Positions 25,057 through 38,611 of a DNA stretch of 64,000 bases are shown here, one piece after another. Position 1 is the stretch's first letter; each line of letters opens with the position of its first letter. The notes under the pieces are model-generated. The model was given only the letters and a program-made list of their open reading frames with translations. It had not been told where the DNA came from and did no database searches. Source of the stretch: Chamaelirium japonicum (Eukaryota; Streptophyta; Magnoliopsida; Liliales; Melanthiaceae); contig OX393555.1 in NCBI GenBank assembly GCA_947650365.1, forward strand, positions 83,829,995-83,893,994. The letters are read 5' to 3'. The translations under genes were made by a program, and so were the position numbers.

Positions 25057-27001
25057 TTGGATACATTCGTGCGAATGAATTAGAATGGATCATACGAATG
25101 AGTAAGAATGGATCGTACGAATGAAATAGAATGGATTGTGCGAATGAATTAGAATGGATCGTACGAATGAATTAGAATAGATCGTGTGAAAGAATTAGAA
25201 TGGATTGTATGAATGAATTAGAATAGATCGTATGAATGAATTAGAATGGATCGTACGAATGAATTAGAATGGATCGTACGAATGAACTAGATTGGATACA
25301 TTCGTGCGAATGAATTAGAATCGATCGTACGAATGAATTAGAATGGATCGTACGAATGAATTAGAATGGATCTTACGAATAAATTAGAATGGATCGTACG
25401 AATGCACGATCCATGCGAATGAATTAGAATAGATCGTACGAATGAACTAGAATGGATACATTCGTGCGAATAAATTAGAATGGATCGTACGAATGAATTA
25501 GAATAGATCGTATAATGAATTAGAATGGATCGTACGAATAAATTAGAATGGATCGTACGAATGAATTAGAATGGATCATACGAATGAATTAGAATGGATA
25601 CATTCGTGCGAATGAATTAGAATGTATACATTCGTGCGAAAGAATTAGAATAGATCGTATGAATGACTTAGAATGGATCCTATGAATGAATTAGAATGGA
25701 TCGTGCGAATGAATTAGGATGGATCGTATGAATGAATTAGAATGGATCCTATGAATGAATTAGAATGGATCGTGCGAATGAATTAGAATGGATCGTACGA
25801 ATGAATTAGAATGAATCGTGCTAATGAATTAGAATTGCTCGAACGAATGAATTAGAATGGATACATTCGTGCGAATGAATTAGAATGGATCGGACGAATG
25901 GATTTGAATGGATCGTACGAATGAGTAAGAATGGATCGTATGAATGAAATAGAATAGATCGTACGAATGAATTAAAATGGATCGTACAAAGGAATTAGAA
26001 TGGATCGTAGGAATGAATTAGAATAGATATATTCGTGCAAATGAACTAGAATGGATCGTATGAATGTATTAGAATGGATCTTATGAGTGAATTAGAATGG
26101 ATCGTACGAATGAATTAGAATGGATCGTATGAATGAATTAGAATGGATACATTCGTGTGAATGAATTAGAATGGATCGTATGAATGAATTAGAATAGATT
26201 TTGTGAATGAATTTGAACTGATCGTACGAATGAATTAGAATGGATACATTCGTGCGAATGAATTAGAATGGATTGTATGAATGAATTAGAATGGATCGTA
26301 CAAATGAATTAGAATGGATCGTATGAGTGAATTAGAATGGATACGAAGGAATTAGAATGGATCGTACGAAGGAATTAGAATGGATCATACGAATGAAATA
26401 GAATGGATGGTACGAAGGAATTAGAATGGATCGTACAAAGGAATTAGAATGGATCGTACGAATGAATTAGAATGGATATATTCGTTCAAATGAATTAGAA
26501 TGGATCATATGAATGAATTAGAATGGATCGTATGAGTGAATTAGAACGGATAGTACGAATGAAGTAGAATGGATCGTATGAATGAATTAGAATGGATACA
26601 TTCGTGCGAATGAATTAGAGTGGATCGTGTGAATGAATTAGAATAGATTGTGCGAATGAATTAGAATGGATCGTACGAATGAATTAGAATGGATACATTC
26701 GTGCGAATAAATTGGAATGGATCGTACGAATGAATTAGAATGGATCGTACGAATGAATTACAATAGATTGCGCGAATGAATTAGAATGGATCGTACGAAT
26801 GAATTAGAATGGATCGTACGAAGGAATTAGAATGGATCATACGAATGAATTAGAATGGATCGTACGAATGAATTAGAATGGATCGTACGAAGGAATTAGA
26901 ATGGATCGTACGAATGAATTAGAATGGATCGTACGATTGAATTAGAATGGATCATACGAATGAGTAAGAATGGATCGTATGAATGAATTAGATTGGATCG
27001 T
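25057..27001 (-). repeat. Minus-oriented satellite block
   Basis: Micro-island CACGATCCAT at 25405-25414 marks the last point matching X1. Later parts carry GCGAAAG, CCTATG, GAAGG and GAGTAAG variants. Ends in GATCGTACGATCC at ~26998. Confidence 0.85.
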
Positions 27002-27029
27002 ACGATCCATTCTAATTCATTAGCATGGA
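27002..27029 (+). repeat. ~28-bp plus island with hairpin, copy 1
   Basis: One plus monomer between minus blocks. It runs into CATTAGCA - 7 bases - TGCTAATG (27018-27040), a stem-loop spanning the flip. Copies at 51433 and 59821. Confidence 0.85.
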
Positions 27030-27267
27030 TCGTGCTAATGAATTAGAATAGAATATACGAATGAATTAGAATGGATCGTAGAATGGATCGTACGAATGAA
27101 TTAGAATGAATTAGAATGGATCGTACGAATGAATTAGAATAGATCATAGGAATGAATTAGAATGGATCGTGCAAATGAATTAGAATGGATACATTCGTAC
27201 GAATGAATTAGAATGGATCGTACGAATGAATTAGAATGGATCCTACGAATGAATTCGAATGGATCGT
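27030..27267 (-). repeat. Minus-oriented satellite block
   Basis: Includes a shortened unit GATCGTAGAATGGATCG (about 27075) and a duplicated GAATTAGAAT piece, both shared with 51500 and 59900. Ends at ATCGTACGAT 27263-27272. Confidence 0.83.
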
Positions 27268-27419
27268 ACGATCCATTCTAATTCATTCATACAATCCATT
27301 CTAATTCATTCGCACGAATGTATCCATTCTAATCCATTCGTACGATCCATTCTAATCCATTCGTACGATCCATTCTAATTCATTCGCATGAATGTAACCA
27401 TTCTAATTCATTCACACGA
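27268..27419 (+). repeat. 152-bp plus island opening unit Z1
   Basis: Same length as 38612-38763 (offset 11,344). Contains AATGTAACC and ends in CACACGATCGTATG. Confidence 0.88.
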
Positions 27420-27756
27420 TCGTATGAATTAGAATGGATACGTTCGTGCGAATGAATTAGAATAGATCGTGCCAATCCATTAGACTGGATCGTGCGAATG
27501 AATAAGAATGGATCATACAAATGAACTAGAATGGATCGTACGAATTAATTAGAATGGATACATTCGTGCGAATGAATTAGAATGGATCGTACGAATGAAT
27601 TAGAATGGATCATACGAATTAATTAGAATGGATCATACGAATTAATTAGAATGGATCGTATGAATGAACTAGAATGGATCGTACGAATGAACTAGAATGG
27701 ATATATTCGTGCGAATGAATTCGAGTGGATGGTACGAATGAATTAGAATGGATCGT
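27420..27756 (-). repeat. Minus-oriented satellite block in Z1
   Basis: Carries GAATAAGAATGG and repeated CATACGAATTAATTAG monomers. Pairs with 38764-39126. Ends ATCGTACGATTCATTC. Confidence 0.86.
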
Positions 27757-28741
27757 ACGATTCATTCTAATTTATTCATACGATCCAGTCTAATACATTC
27801 GTACGATTCATGCTAATTCATTCGCACGATCCATTCTAATTCATTCGTACGATCCATTCTTATTCATTCATACGATCCATTCTAATTTATTCGTACGATC
27901 CATTCTAATTCATTCATACGATCTATTCTAATTCATTCGCACGAATGTAACCATTCTAATTCATTCATACGATTCATTCTAATTCATTCGTATGAGCTAT
28001 TCTAATTCATTCGTACGATCCATTCTAATTCATTCGTACGATCCATTGTAATTCATTCATACAATCCATGTAGATTCATTCGCACAAATGTATCCATTCA
28101 AATTCATTCGTACGATCCAGTCTAATTCATTCGTACGATCCATTCTAATTCATTCGCACGAATATATCCATTCTAATTCTTTCGTACGATGCATTCTAAT
28201 TCATTCGTACGATCCATTCTAATTCATTCATTTGATCCATTCTAATTCATTCGTACGATCCATTCTAATTCATTCGTCCGATCCATTCTAATTCACTCGC
28301 ACGAATGTATCCATTCTAATTCATTCGTACGATCCATTCTAATTCATTCGTATGATCCATTCTAATTCATTCGTAAGATCCATTCTAATTCATTCGTACG
28401 ATCCATTCTAATTCATTCGTCCGATCCATTCTAATTCTTTTGCACGAATGTATCCATTCTAATTCATTCGTACGATCCATTCTAATTCATTCGTACGATC
28501 CATTCTAATTCATTCGTAAGATCCATTCTAATTCATTCGTACGATCCATTCTAATTCATTCGTACGATCCATTCTAATTCATTCGCACGAATGTATCCAT
28601 TCTAGTTCATTCGTACGATCGATTCTAATTCATTCGTACGATCCATTCTAATTCATTCGCACCATCCATTCTAATTCATTCGTACGATGAATTCTAATTC
28701 ATTCGCACGAATGTATCCATTCTAATTCATTCGTACGATCC
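27757..28741 (+). repeat. Plus-oriented satellite block in Z1
   Basis: Holds a 249-bp module (27939-28187). Its partner 39127-41275 is more than twice as long. Ends at GATCCTGAATTAG. Confidence 0.87.
27939..28187 (+). repeat. 249-bp module, copy 2
   Basis: Same ends and marker order as copy 1, with CCATGTAGATTC in place of CCATTTAGATTC. Confidence 0.88.
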
Positions 28742-29808
28742 TGAATTAGAATGGATCGTACGAATGAATGGATCGTGCGAATGAATTAGAATGGAATATA
28801 CGAATGAATTAGAATGGATCATACGAATTAATTAGAATGGATCATATGAATGAATTAGAATGGATCGTACGAATGAATTAGAATGGATCGTACGAATGAA
28901 TTAGAATGGATCGTGCGAATGAATTAGAATGGATCGTACGAATGAATTAGAATGGATACATTTGTGCGAATGAATTAGAATGGATCATACGAATGAATTA
29001 GAATGGATCGTATGAATGAATTAGAATGGATCGTACGAATGAATTAGAATGGATCGTGCGAATGAATTAGAATGGATCGTACGAATGAATTAGAATGGAT
29101 CGTGTGAAAGAATTAGAATGGATCGTACGAATGAATTAGAATGGATCGTGCGAATGAATTAGAATGGATCGTACGAATGAATTAGAATGGATACATTCGT
29201 GCGAATGAATTAGAATGGATCGGACGAATGAATTAGAATGGATCGTACGAATGAGTAAGAATGGATCGTACGAATGAAATAGAATAGATCATACGAATGA
29301 ATTAGAATGGATCATACGAAGGAATTAGAATGGATCGTACGAATGAATTAGAATGGATATATTCGTGCAAATGAATGAATTAGAATGGATCGTATGAATG
29401 AATTAGAATAGATTTTGTGAATGAATTAGAACTGATCGTACGAATGAATTAGAATGGATACATTCATGCGAATGAATTAGAATGGATTGTATGAATGAAT
29501 TAGAATGGATCCTATGAATGAATTAGAATGGATCGTACGAATGAATTAGAATGGATACATTCGTGCGAATGAATTAGAATTGATCATACGAATGAATTAG
29601 AATGGATCGTGCGAATGAATTAGAATGGATCGTACGAATGAATTAGAATGGATACATTCGTGCGAATGAATTAGAATGGATACATTCGTGCGAAAGAATT
29701 AGAATAGATCGTATGAATGAATTAGAATGGATTGTATGAATGAATTAGAATGGATCGTATGAATGAGTTAGAATGGATCGTGCGAATGAATTCGAATGGA
29801 TCGTACGA
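28742..29808 (-). repeat. Minus-oriented satellite block in Z1
   Basis: Opens with a shortened unit CGTACGAATGAATGG (28756-28770), also seen at 41291. Pairs with 41276-42459. Ends CGTACGAATTTATTC, a one-base variant of the GAATTC joint. Confidence 0.87.
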
Positions 29809-31284
29809 ATTTATTCTAATTCATTCATACAATCCATTCTAATTCTTTCACACGATCCATTCTAATTCATTAGCACGATCCATGCTAATTCATTCGTTCG
29901 ATCAATTCTAATTCATTAGCACGATCCATTCTAATTCATTCGTACGATCCATTCTAATTCATTCGTACGATCCATTCTAATTCATATGCACAAAGGTATC
30001 CATTCTAATCCATTCGTAGGATCCATTCTAATCCATTCGTACGATCCATTCTAATTCATTCGTCCGATCCATTGTAATTCATTCGCACGAATGTATCCAT
30101 TCTAATTCATTCGTATGATCCATTCTAATTCATTCGTACGATCCATTCTAATTCATTCGTAAGATCCATTCTAATTCATTCGTACGATCCATTCTAATTC
30201 ATTCGTACGATCTATTCTAATTCATTCGCACGAATGAATCCATTCTAATTCATTCATACGATCCATTCTACTTCATTCGTACTATCCGTTCTAATTCACT
30301 CATACGATCCATTCTAATTCATTCATACGATCCATTCTAATTCATTTGCACGAATATATCCATTCTAATTCATTCATACGATCCATTCTAATTCCTTCGT
30401 ACGATACATTCTAATTCCTTCGTACGATCCATTCTAATTCCTTCGTACGATCCATTCTATTTCATTCGTATAATCCATTCTAATTCCTTCCTACGATCCA
30501 TTCTAATTCCTTCGTATCCATTCTAATTCACTCATACGATCCAATCTAATTCATTCGTACGATCCATTCTAATTCATTCGTACGATCAGTTCTAATTCAT
30601 TCACAAAATCTATTCTAATTCATTCATACGATCCATTCTAATTCATTCACACGAATGTATCCATTCTAATTCATTCATAAGATCCATTCTAATTCATTCG
30701 TACGATCCATTCTAATTCACTCATACGATCCATTCTAATACATTCATACGATCCATTCTAATTCATTTGCACGAATATATCCATTCTAAATCATGCGTAC
30801 GATCCATTCTAATTCCTTCGTACGATCCATTCTAATTCATTCGTACGATCTATTCCAATTCATTCGTCCGATCCATTCTAATTCATTCGCACGAATGTAT
30901 CCATTCTAATTCATTCGTACGATCCATTCTAATTCATTTGTACGATCCATTCTAATTCATTCATTTGATCCATTCTAATTCATTCGTACTATCGATTCTA
31001 ATTCATTCGTTCGATCCATTCTAATTCATTCGCAAGAATGTATCCATTCTAATTTATTCGTACGATCCATTCTAATTCATTCGTACGATCCATTCTAATT
31101 AATTCGTACGATCCATTCTAATTCATTCGCACGAATGTATCCATTCAAGTTCATTCGTACGATCCATTCTAATTCATTCGTACGATCCATTCTAATTCAT
31201 TCGCATGATCCATTCTAATTCATTCGTACGATCAATTCTAATTCATTCGCACGAATGTATCCATTCTAATTCATTCGAACGATC
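29809..31284 (+). repeat. Plus-oriented satellite block in Z1
   Basis: Contains CATATGCACAAAGG (~29985), GTACTATCCGTTC (~30283) and CCTTCG monomers. Pairs with 42460-44204. Ends at GATCCTGAATTAG. Confidence 0.87.
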
Positions 31285-32480
31285 CTGAATTAGAATGGAT
31301 CGTACGAATGAATTAGAATGGATACCTTTGTGCATATGAATTAGAATGTATTGTACGAATGAATTAGAATGGATCATATTAATGAATTAGAATGGATCGT
31401 ACGAATGAATTAGAATGGATACATTCGTGCGAATGAATTAGAATGGATCGTGCGAATCGATTAGACTGGATCGTGCGAATGAATAAGAATAGATCATACC
31501 AATGAATTAGAATGGATCGTACGAATTAATTAGAATGGATACATTCGTGCGAATGAATTAGAATGGATTGTATGAATGAATTAGAATGGATCGTACGAAT
31601 GAATTAGAATGGATCATACGAATTAATTAGAATGGATCGTACCAATTAATTAGAATGGATCGTACGAATGAATTGGAATGGATACATTCGTGCGAATGAA
31701 TTAGAATGGATCGGACGAATGAATTAGAATAGATCGTACGAATGAATTAGAATGGATCGTACGAAGAAATTAGAATGGATCGTACGAATGAATTAGAATG
31801 GATATATTCGTGCAAATGAATTCGAATGGATCATATGAATGTATTAGAATGGATACATTCGTGCGAATGAATTAGAATGGATTGTACGAATGAATTAGAA
31901 TGGATCGTACGAATGAACTAGAATGGATACATTCGTGCGAATGAATTAGAATGGATCGAACGAATGAATTAGAATGGATCGTACGAATAAATTAGAATGG
32001 ATCGTACGAATGAACTAGAATGGATACATTCGTGCGAATGAATTAGAATGGAACGTACGAATGAATTAGAATGGATCGTACGAATGAATTAGAATGGATC
32101 TTACGAATAAATTAGAATGGATCGTACGAATGAATTAGAATGGATCGTACGAATGAATTAGAATGGATCTTACGAATGAATTAGAATGGATCGTACGAAT
32201 GAATTAGAATAGATCGTACGAATGAATTAGAATGGATACATTCGTGCGAATGAATTAGAATGGATCGGACGAATGAATTAGAATGGATCGTACGAATGAA
32301 TTAGAATGGATCATACGAATGAATTAGAATGGATCGTACGAATAAATTAGAATGGATCGTACGAATGAAATAGAATAGATCGTATAAGTGAATTAGAATG
32401 GATTGTATGAATGAATTAGAATGGATCGTATGAATGAACTAGAATGGATCGTGCGAATGAATTCGAATGGATCGTACGAA
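31285..32480 (-). repeat. Minus-oriented satellite block in Z1
   Basis: Starts with TACCTTTGTGCATATG, the reverse of the marker in 10323-10489. Pairs with 44205-45620. Ends at GAATTC 32478-32483. Confidence 0.87.
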
Positions 32481-33127
32481 TTCATTCTAATTCATTCATA
32501 CAATCCATTCTAAGTCTTTCACACGATCTATTCTAATTCATTCGTAGGATCCATTTTAATTCATTCGTACAATCCATTCTATTTCATTTGTACGATCCAT
32601 TCTTACTCATTCGTACGATCCATTCTAATTCCTTCGTATCCATTCTAATTCACTCATACGATCCATTCTAATTCATTCATACGATCTATTCTAATTCATT
32701 CATTCAATCCATTCTAATTCTTTCACACGATCCATTCTAATTCATTCGTACGATCCATTCTAATTCATTCGCACGATCTGTTCTTATTCATTCGCACAAT
32801 CCATTCTAATTCATTTGCATGAATGTACCCATTCTAATTCATTCGTAAGATCCATTCTAATTCATTCGTATGATCCATTCTAATTCATTCGTATGATCCA
32901 TTCTAATTAATTCGTATGATCCATTCTAATTCACTCATACGATCCATTCTAATACATTCATACGATCCATTCTAATTCATTTGCACGAATATATCCATTC
33001 TAATTCATTCGTACGATCCATTGTAATTCCTTCGTACGATCCATTCTAATTCCTTCGTACGATCCATTCTAATTCATTCGTACGATCCATTCTAATTCAT
33101 TCGTACAATCTATTCTAATTCATTCGT
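32481..33127 (+). repeat. Plus-oriented satellite block in Z1
   Basis: Pairs with 45621-47195, which is ~930 bp longer. Ends at CATTCGTACGAATG 33121-33134. Confidence 0.87.
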
Positions 33128-33624
33128 ACGAATGGATACATTCGTGTGAATGAATTAGAATGGATCGTACGAATGAAATAGAATGGATTGCACGAATGAA
33201 TTAGAATGGATCGTACGAATGAATTAGAATGGATCGGTTGAAAGAATTAGAATAGATTGTATGAATGAATTAGAATGGATCGTACGAATGAATTAGAATG
33301 GATACATTCGTGCGAATGAATTAGAATGGATCGTTCGAATGAATTAGAATGGATCCTACGAATGAATTAGAATGGATCGTACGAATGAAATAGAATAGAT
33401 TGTACGAATGAATTAGAATGGATCCTACGAATGAATTAGAATGGATCGTGTGAAAGAATTAGAACGGATTGTATGAATGAATTAGAATGGATCGTATGAA
33501 TGAATTAGAATGGATCGTACGAATGAATTAGAATAGATTGCGCGAATGAATTAGAATGGATCGTGCGAATGAAATAGAATGGATACAAATGAAAAAGAAT
33601 GAATCATACGAATGAATTAGAATG
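33128..33624 (-). repeat. Minus-oriented satellite block in Z1
   Basis: Begins GGATACATTCGTGTG then TTGCACG. Ends GAATGACGATCC after a GGATACAAATG monomer. Pairs with 47196-47738. Confidence 0.87.
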
Positions 33625-33794
33625 ACGATCCATTCTTACTCATTCGTATGATCCATTCTAATTTATTCGCACGAATGTATCCATTCTAATTCATTCGTAC
33701 GTCTAATTCATTCGTACGGTCCATTCTAATTCATTCGCACAATCCATTCTTTTTCATTCGTACGATCCATTCTTACTCATTCGTATGATCCATT
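33625..33794 (+). repeat. 170-bp inverted module, copy 2
   Basis: Same length, missing-7-bp monomer and ATCCATTATGGAT exit as 3502-3671. Confidence 0.9.
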
Positions 33795-34343
33795 ATGGAT
33801 ACCTTCGTGCGAATGAATTAGAATGGATTATACGAATGAGTAAGAATGGATCGTACGAATGAAATAGAATGGATTGTGCGAATGAATTAGAATGGATCGT
33901 ACGAATGAATTAGAATGGATCGTGTGAAAGAATTAGAATGGACTGTATGAATGAATTAGAATAGATCGTATGAATGAATTAGAATGGATCGTACGAATGA
34001 ATTAGAATGGATTGTACGAATGAATTAGAATGGATCGTACGAATGAATTAGAATGGATACATTCGTGCGAATGAATTAGAATGGATACATTCGTGCGAAA
34101 GAATTAGAATAGATCGTATGAATGAATTAGAATGGATCCTATGAATGAATTAGAATGGATCGTGCGAATAAATTAGAATGGAACGTACGAATGAATTAGA
34201 ATGGATCGTGCTAATGAATTAGAATTGATCGAACGAATGAATTAGCATGGATCGTGCTAATGAATTAGAATGGAATGTATGAACGAATTAGAATGGATCG
34301 TGTGAAAGAATTAGAATGGATTGTATGAATGAATTAGAATGAA
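33795..34343 (-). repeat. Minus-oriented satellite block in Z1
   Basis: GAGTAAG, GAAATAG, TTGTGCG, GTGTGAAAG, then GCGAAAG and GTGCTAATG. Ends AATGAATTCGTACGATCC, the exact reverse complement of the GAATTC joint seen at 12197. Confidence 0.86.
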
Positions 34344-35008
34344 TTCGTACGATCCATTCGAATTCATTCGCACGATCCATTCTAATTCATTCATACGATC
34401 CATTCTAATTCTTTCATACAATCCATTCTAATTCTTTCACACGATCCATTCTAATTCATTCGTAGGATCTATTCTAATTCATTCGTACAATCTATTCTAT
34501 TTCATTCGTACGATCCATTCTTACTCATTCGTATGATCCATTCTAATTCATTCGGACGAATGTATCCAATCTAATTTATTCGTACGATCCATTATAATTC
34601 ATTCGTACGATCCATTCTCATTCATTCGTACGATCCATTCATACTCATTCGTATGATCCTTTCTAATTCATTCGTACGATCCATTCTAATTCATTCGTAC
34701 GAACGATTCTAATTCATTCGCACTATCCATTCTAATTCATTCGTATGATCCATTCTAATTCATTCGTATGATCCATTCTAATTTATTCGTTCAAATATAT
34801 CCATTCTAATTCATTCGCACGATCCATTCTAATTCATTCGCACGAATGTATCCATTCTAATTCATTTGCACGATCCATTCTAATTCATTCCTATGATCTA
34901 TTCTAATTCATTCGTACGATCCATTCTAATTCATTCGTACGATCCATTCTACGATCCATTCTAATTCATTCGTATATTCCATTCTAATTCATTAGCACGA
35001 TCCATGCT
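34344..35008 (+). repeat. Plus-oriented satellite block
   Basis: Opens CATTCGAATTCATTCGC. Later shares the TTCAAATATATCC and ATTCCATTC run with 7390-7640. Confidence 0.85.
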
Positions 35009-35028
35009 AATGAATTAGAATGGTTCGT
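35009..35028 (-). repeat. Single inverted monomer
   Basis: Second copy of the island at 7648, with GGTTCG instead of GGATCG. The two lie 27,361 bp apart. Confidence 0.8.
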
Positions 35029-35212
35029 ACGATCCAATCTAATTCATTCATACGATCCATTCTTACTCATTCGTATGATCCATTCTAATTCAATCGTACG
35101 ATCCATTCTAATTCATTCGTACGATCCATTCTAATTCATTCGTACGATCCATACTAATTCCTTCGTACGATCCATTCTAATTCATTCGTACAATCTATTC
35201 TAATTCATTCGT
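35029..35212 (+). repeat. Plus-oriented satellite block
   Basis: CCAATC, CTTACTC and CAATCG variants as after 7667. Ends at CATTCGTACGAATG 35206-35219. Confidence 0.85.
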
Positions 35213-36866
35213 ACGAATGGATACATTTGTGTGAATGAATTAGAATGGATCGTACGAATGAGTAAGAATGGATCGTACGAATGAAATAGAATGGATTGCA
35301 CGAATGAATTAGAATTGATCGTACGAATGAATTAGAATGGATCGTGCGAATGAATTAGAATGGATCGTACGAAAGAACTAGAATGGATACATTCGTGCGA
35401 ATGAATTAGAATGGATCGTACGAATGAATCAGAATGGATCGTACGAATGAATTAGAATGGATCTTACGAATGAATTAGAATGGATCGTACGAATGAATTA
35501 GAATGTATCGTACGAATGAATTAGAATGGATCAGACGAATGAATTAGAATGGATCGGACGAATGAATTAGAATGGATCAAATGAATGAATTAGAATGGTT
35601 ACATTCATGCGAATGAATTAGAATGGATCGTACGAATGGATTAGAATGGATCGTACGAATGGATTAGAATGGATACATTCGAGCGAATGAATTAGAATGG
35701 ATCGTACGAATGAATTAGAATGGATCGTACGAATGGATTAGAATGGATCCTACGAATGGATTAGAATGGATACCTTTGTGCATATGAATTAGAATGGATC
35801 GTACGAATGAATTAGAATGGATCATATTAATGAATTAGAATGGATCGTACGAATGAATTAGAATGGATCGTACGAATGAATTAGAATGGATCATATTAAT
35901 GAATTAGAATGGATCGTACGAATGAATTAGAATGGATCGTATGAATGAATTAGAATGGATACATTCGTGCGAATGAGTTAGAATGGATACATTCGTGCGA
36001 AAGAATTAGAATAGATCGTATGAATGAATTAGAATGGATCCTATGAATGAATTAGAATGGATCGTGCGAATGAATTAGAATGGATCGTACGAATGAATTA
36101 GAATGGATCGTGCTAATGAATTAGAACTGATCGAACGAATGAATTAGAATGGATACATTCGTGCGAATGAATTAGAATGGGTCGGACGAATGAATTAGAA
36201 TGGATCGTACGAATGAGTAAGAATGGATTGTACGAATGAAATAGAATAGATCGTACGAATGAATTAGAATGGATCGTACGAAGGAATTAGAATGGATCTA
36301 ACGAATGAATTAGAATGGATATATTCGTGCAAATGAATTAGAATGGATCATATGAATGTATTAGAATGGATCGTATGAGTGAATTAGAATGGATCGTACG
36401 AATAAATTAGAATGGATCGTATGAATGAATTAGAATGGATACATTCGTGTGAATGAATTAGAATGGATCGTACGAATGAATTAGAATAGCTCATTCGAAT
36501 GAATTAGAATGAATCGTATGAATGAATTAGAATGGTTACATTCGTGCGAATGAATAGAATAGATCGTATGAATGAATTAGAATGGTTCGTACGAATAAAT
36601 TAGAATGGATCGTGGGAATGAATTAGAATGGATCGTACGAATGAATTAGAATGGATCCACCGAATGAGTTAGAATGGATCATACGAATTAATTAGAATGG
36701 ATTGTACGAATGAATTAGAATGGATTGTGCGAATGAATTAGAATGGATCCTATGAATGAATAAGAATAGATCGTACGAATGAATTAGAATGGATCGTGCG
36801 AATGAATTAGCATGAATCGTACGAATGTATTAGAATGGATCGTACGAATGAATTAGAATAAATCGT
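35213..36866 (-). repeat. Minus-oriented satellite block
   Basis: Contains CAAATGAATG / GGTTACATTCATGCG, GAGCG, the CATATG marker (~35776), a ~70-bp local repeat around ATATTAATG (35822, 35893), and the GCGAAAG series. Ends at TCGTACGA. Confidence 0.86.
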
Positions 36867-37600
36867 ACGATCCATTCTAATTCAATCGTCCGATCCATTC
36901 TAATTCATTCGCATGAATGTATCCATTCTAATTCATTCGTACAATCCATTATATTTCATTCGTACGATCAATTCCTACTCATTCGTATGATCCATTCTAA
37001 TTCATTCGTATGATCCATTCTAATTCATTCGTACGATCCATTCTAATTCATTCGTACGATCCATTCTAATTCATTCGCACGATCCATTCTAATTCATTCA
37101 TACGATCCATTCTAATTCATTCCTATAATCCATTCTAATTCATTCGCCCGATCCATTCTAATTCATTCATACGATCCATTCTATTCGAATGGATCATGCG
37201 ATCCATTCGAATTCATTCGCACGATCCATTCTAATTCATTCATACGATCCATTCTAATTCATTCATACAATGCATTCTAATTCTTTCACACGATCCATTC
37301 TAATTCATTCGTACGATCCATTCTAATTCATTCGTACAATCCATTCTATTTCATTTGTACGATCCATTCTTACTCATTCGTATGATCCATCCTAATTCAT
37401 TCGAACGATCCATTCTAATTCATTTGTACGATCCATTCTAATTCATTCGTACAATCCATTCTATTTCATTCGTACGATCCATTCTTACTCATTCGTATGA
37501 TCCATTCTAATTCATTCGCACGAATGTATCCATTCTAATTCATTCATACAATCCATTCTAATTCATTCCGTACGATCCATTCTAATTCATTCGTACGATC
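36867..37600 (+). repeat. Plus-oriented satellite block
   Basis: Includes a ~16-bp minus island, TTCGAATGGATCATGC, at 37185-37200, shared with 54701. Ends CGTACGATCGTAC. Confidence 0.84.
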
Positions 37601-38026
37601 GTACAAATGAATTAGAATGGATCGTACCAATGAATTAGAATAGATTGTGCGAATGAATTAGAATGGATTGTACTAATAAATTAGAATGGATCGTACGAAT
37701 GAATTAGAATGGATCATACGAATGAGTAAGAATGGATCGTACGAATGAATTAGAATGGATCGTACGAATGAATTAGAATAGATCGTACGAATAAATTAGA
37801 ATGGATACATTCGTCCGAATGAATTAGAATGGATCATACGAATGAGTAAGAATGGATCGTACGAATGAAATAGAATAGATTGTCCGAATGAATTAGAATG
37901 GATGCTACGAATGAATTAGAATGGATCGTGTGAAAGAATTAGAATGGACTGTATGAATGAATTAGAATGGATCGTATGAATGAATTAGAATGGATCGTGC
38001 GAATGAATTCGAATGGATCGTACGAA
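37601..38026 (-). repeat. Minus-oriented satellite block
   Basis: GAGTAAG appears twice (~37725 and ~37845), with CGTCCG between. Pairs with 55117-55589. Ends at GAATTC 38024-38029. Confidence 0.86.
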
Positions 38027-38547
38027 TTCATTCTAATTCATTCATACAATCCATTCTAATTCTTTCACACGATCCATTATAATTCATTCGTACGTTCCAT
38101 TCTAATTCATTAGCACGATCCATGCTAATTCATTTGTTCGATCAATTCTAATTCATTAGCACGATCCATTCTAATTCATTCCCACGATCCATTCTAATTT
38201 ATTCGTACGATCCATTCTAATTCATTCGTACGATCTATTCTAATTTATTCGCACGAATGTAACCATTCTAATTCATTCATACGATTCATTCTAATTCATT
38301 CGTATGAGCTATTCTAATTCATGCGTACGATCCATTCTAATTCATTCGTACGATCCATTGTAATTCATTCATACAATCCATTTAGATTCATTCGCACAAA
38401 TGTATCCATTCAAATTCATTCGTAAGATCCAGTCTAATTCATTCGTACAATCCATTCTAATTCATTCGCACGAATATATCCATTCTAATTCTTTCGTACG
38501 ATGCATTCTAATTCATTCGTACGATCCATTCTAATTCATTCGTACGA
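38027..38547 (+). repeat. Plus-oriented satellite block
   Basis: Has TTCGATCAATTC, CCCACGATCC and a 249-bp module (38251-38499). Pairs with 55590-56115. Confidence 0.87.
38251..38499 (+). repeat. 249-bp module, copy 3
   Basis: Same length; GTAAGATCCAGTC is a private change. Confidence 0.88.
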
Positions 38548-38611
38548 TGAATTAGAATGGATCGTACGAATGAATTAGAATGGATCGTACGAATGAATTC
38601 GAATGGATCTT
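38548..38611 (-). repeat. Short minus block
   Basis: Under three monomers, ending GAATTCGAATGGATCTTACGA, which matches the GGATCGTACGATCC joint at 27261 with one base changed. Confidence 0.8.

Larger units (their letters stand above)
18303..25414. repeat. Higher-order unit X2
   Basis: Tandem neighbour of X1 with the same joints in the same order. Similarity is traceable to the micro-island at 25405-25414. Confidence 0.88.
27268..34343. repeat. Higher-order unit Z1 (~7.1 kb)
   Basis: Ten orientation blocks whose joints recur in the same order in 38612-48875. The offset grows from 11,344 bp at the start to 14,532 bp at the end. Confidence 0.86.
36867..38547. repeat. Segment paired with 54662-56115
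   Basis: CGCCCG (37145, 54662), the 16-bp minus island, the doubled GAGTAAG block, the GAATTC joint and the 249-bp module recur in order at offsets of 17,517-17,568 bp. Confidence 0.84.

Noticed and set aside
27018..27040. Stem-loop as a terminator or tRNA-like gene
   Set aside because: An 8-bp stem of repeat sequence with no U tract, no conserved tRNA boxes and no adjacent gene.
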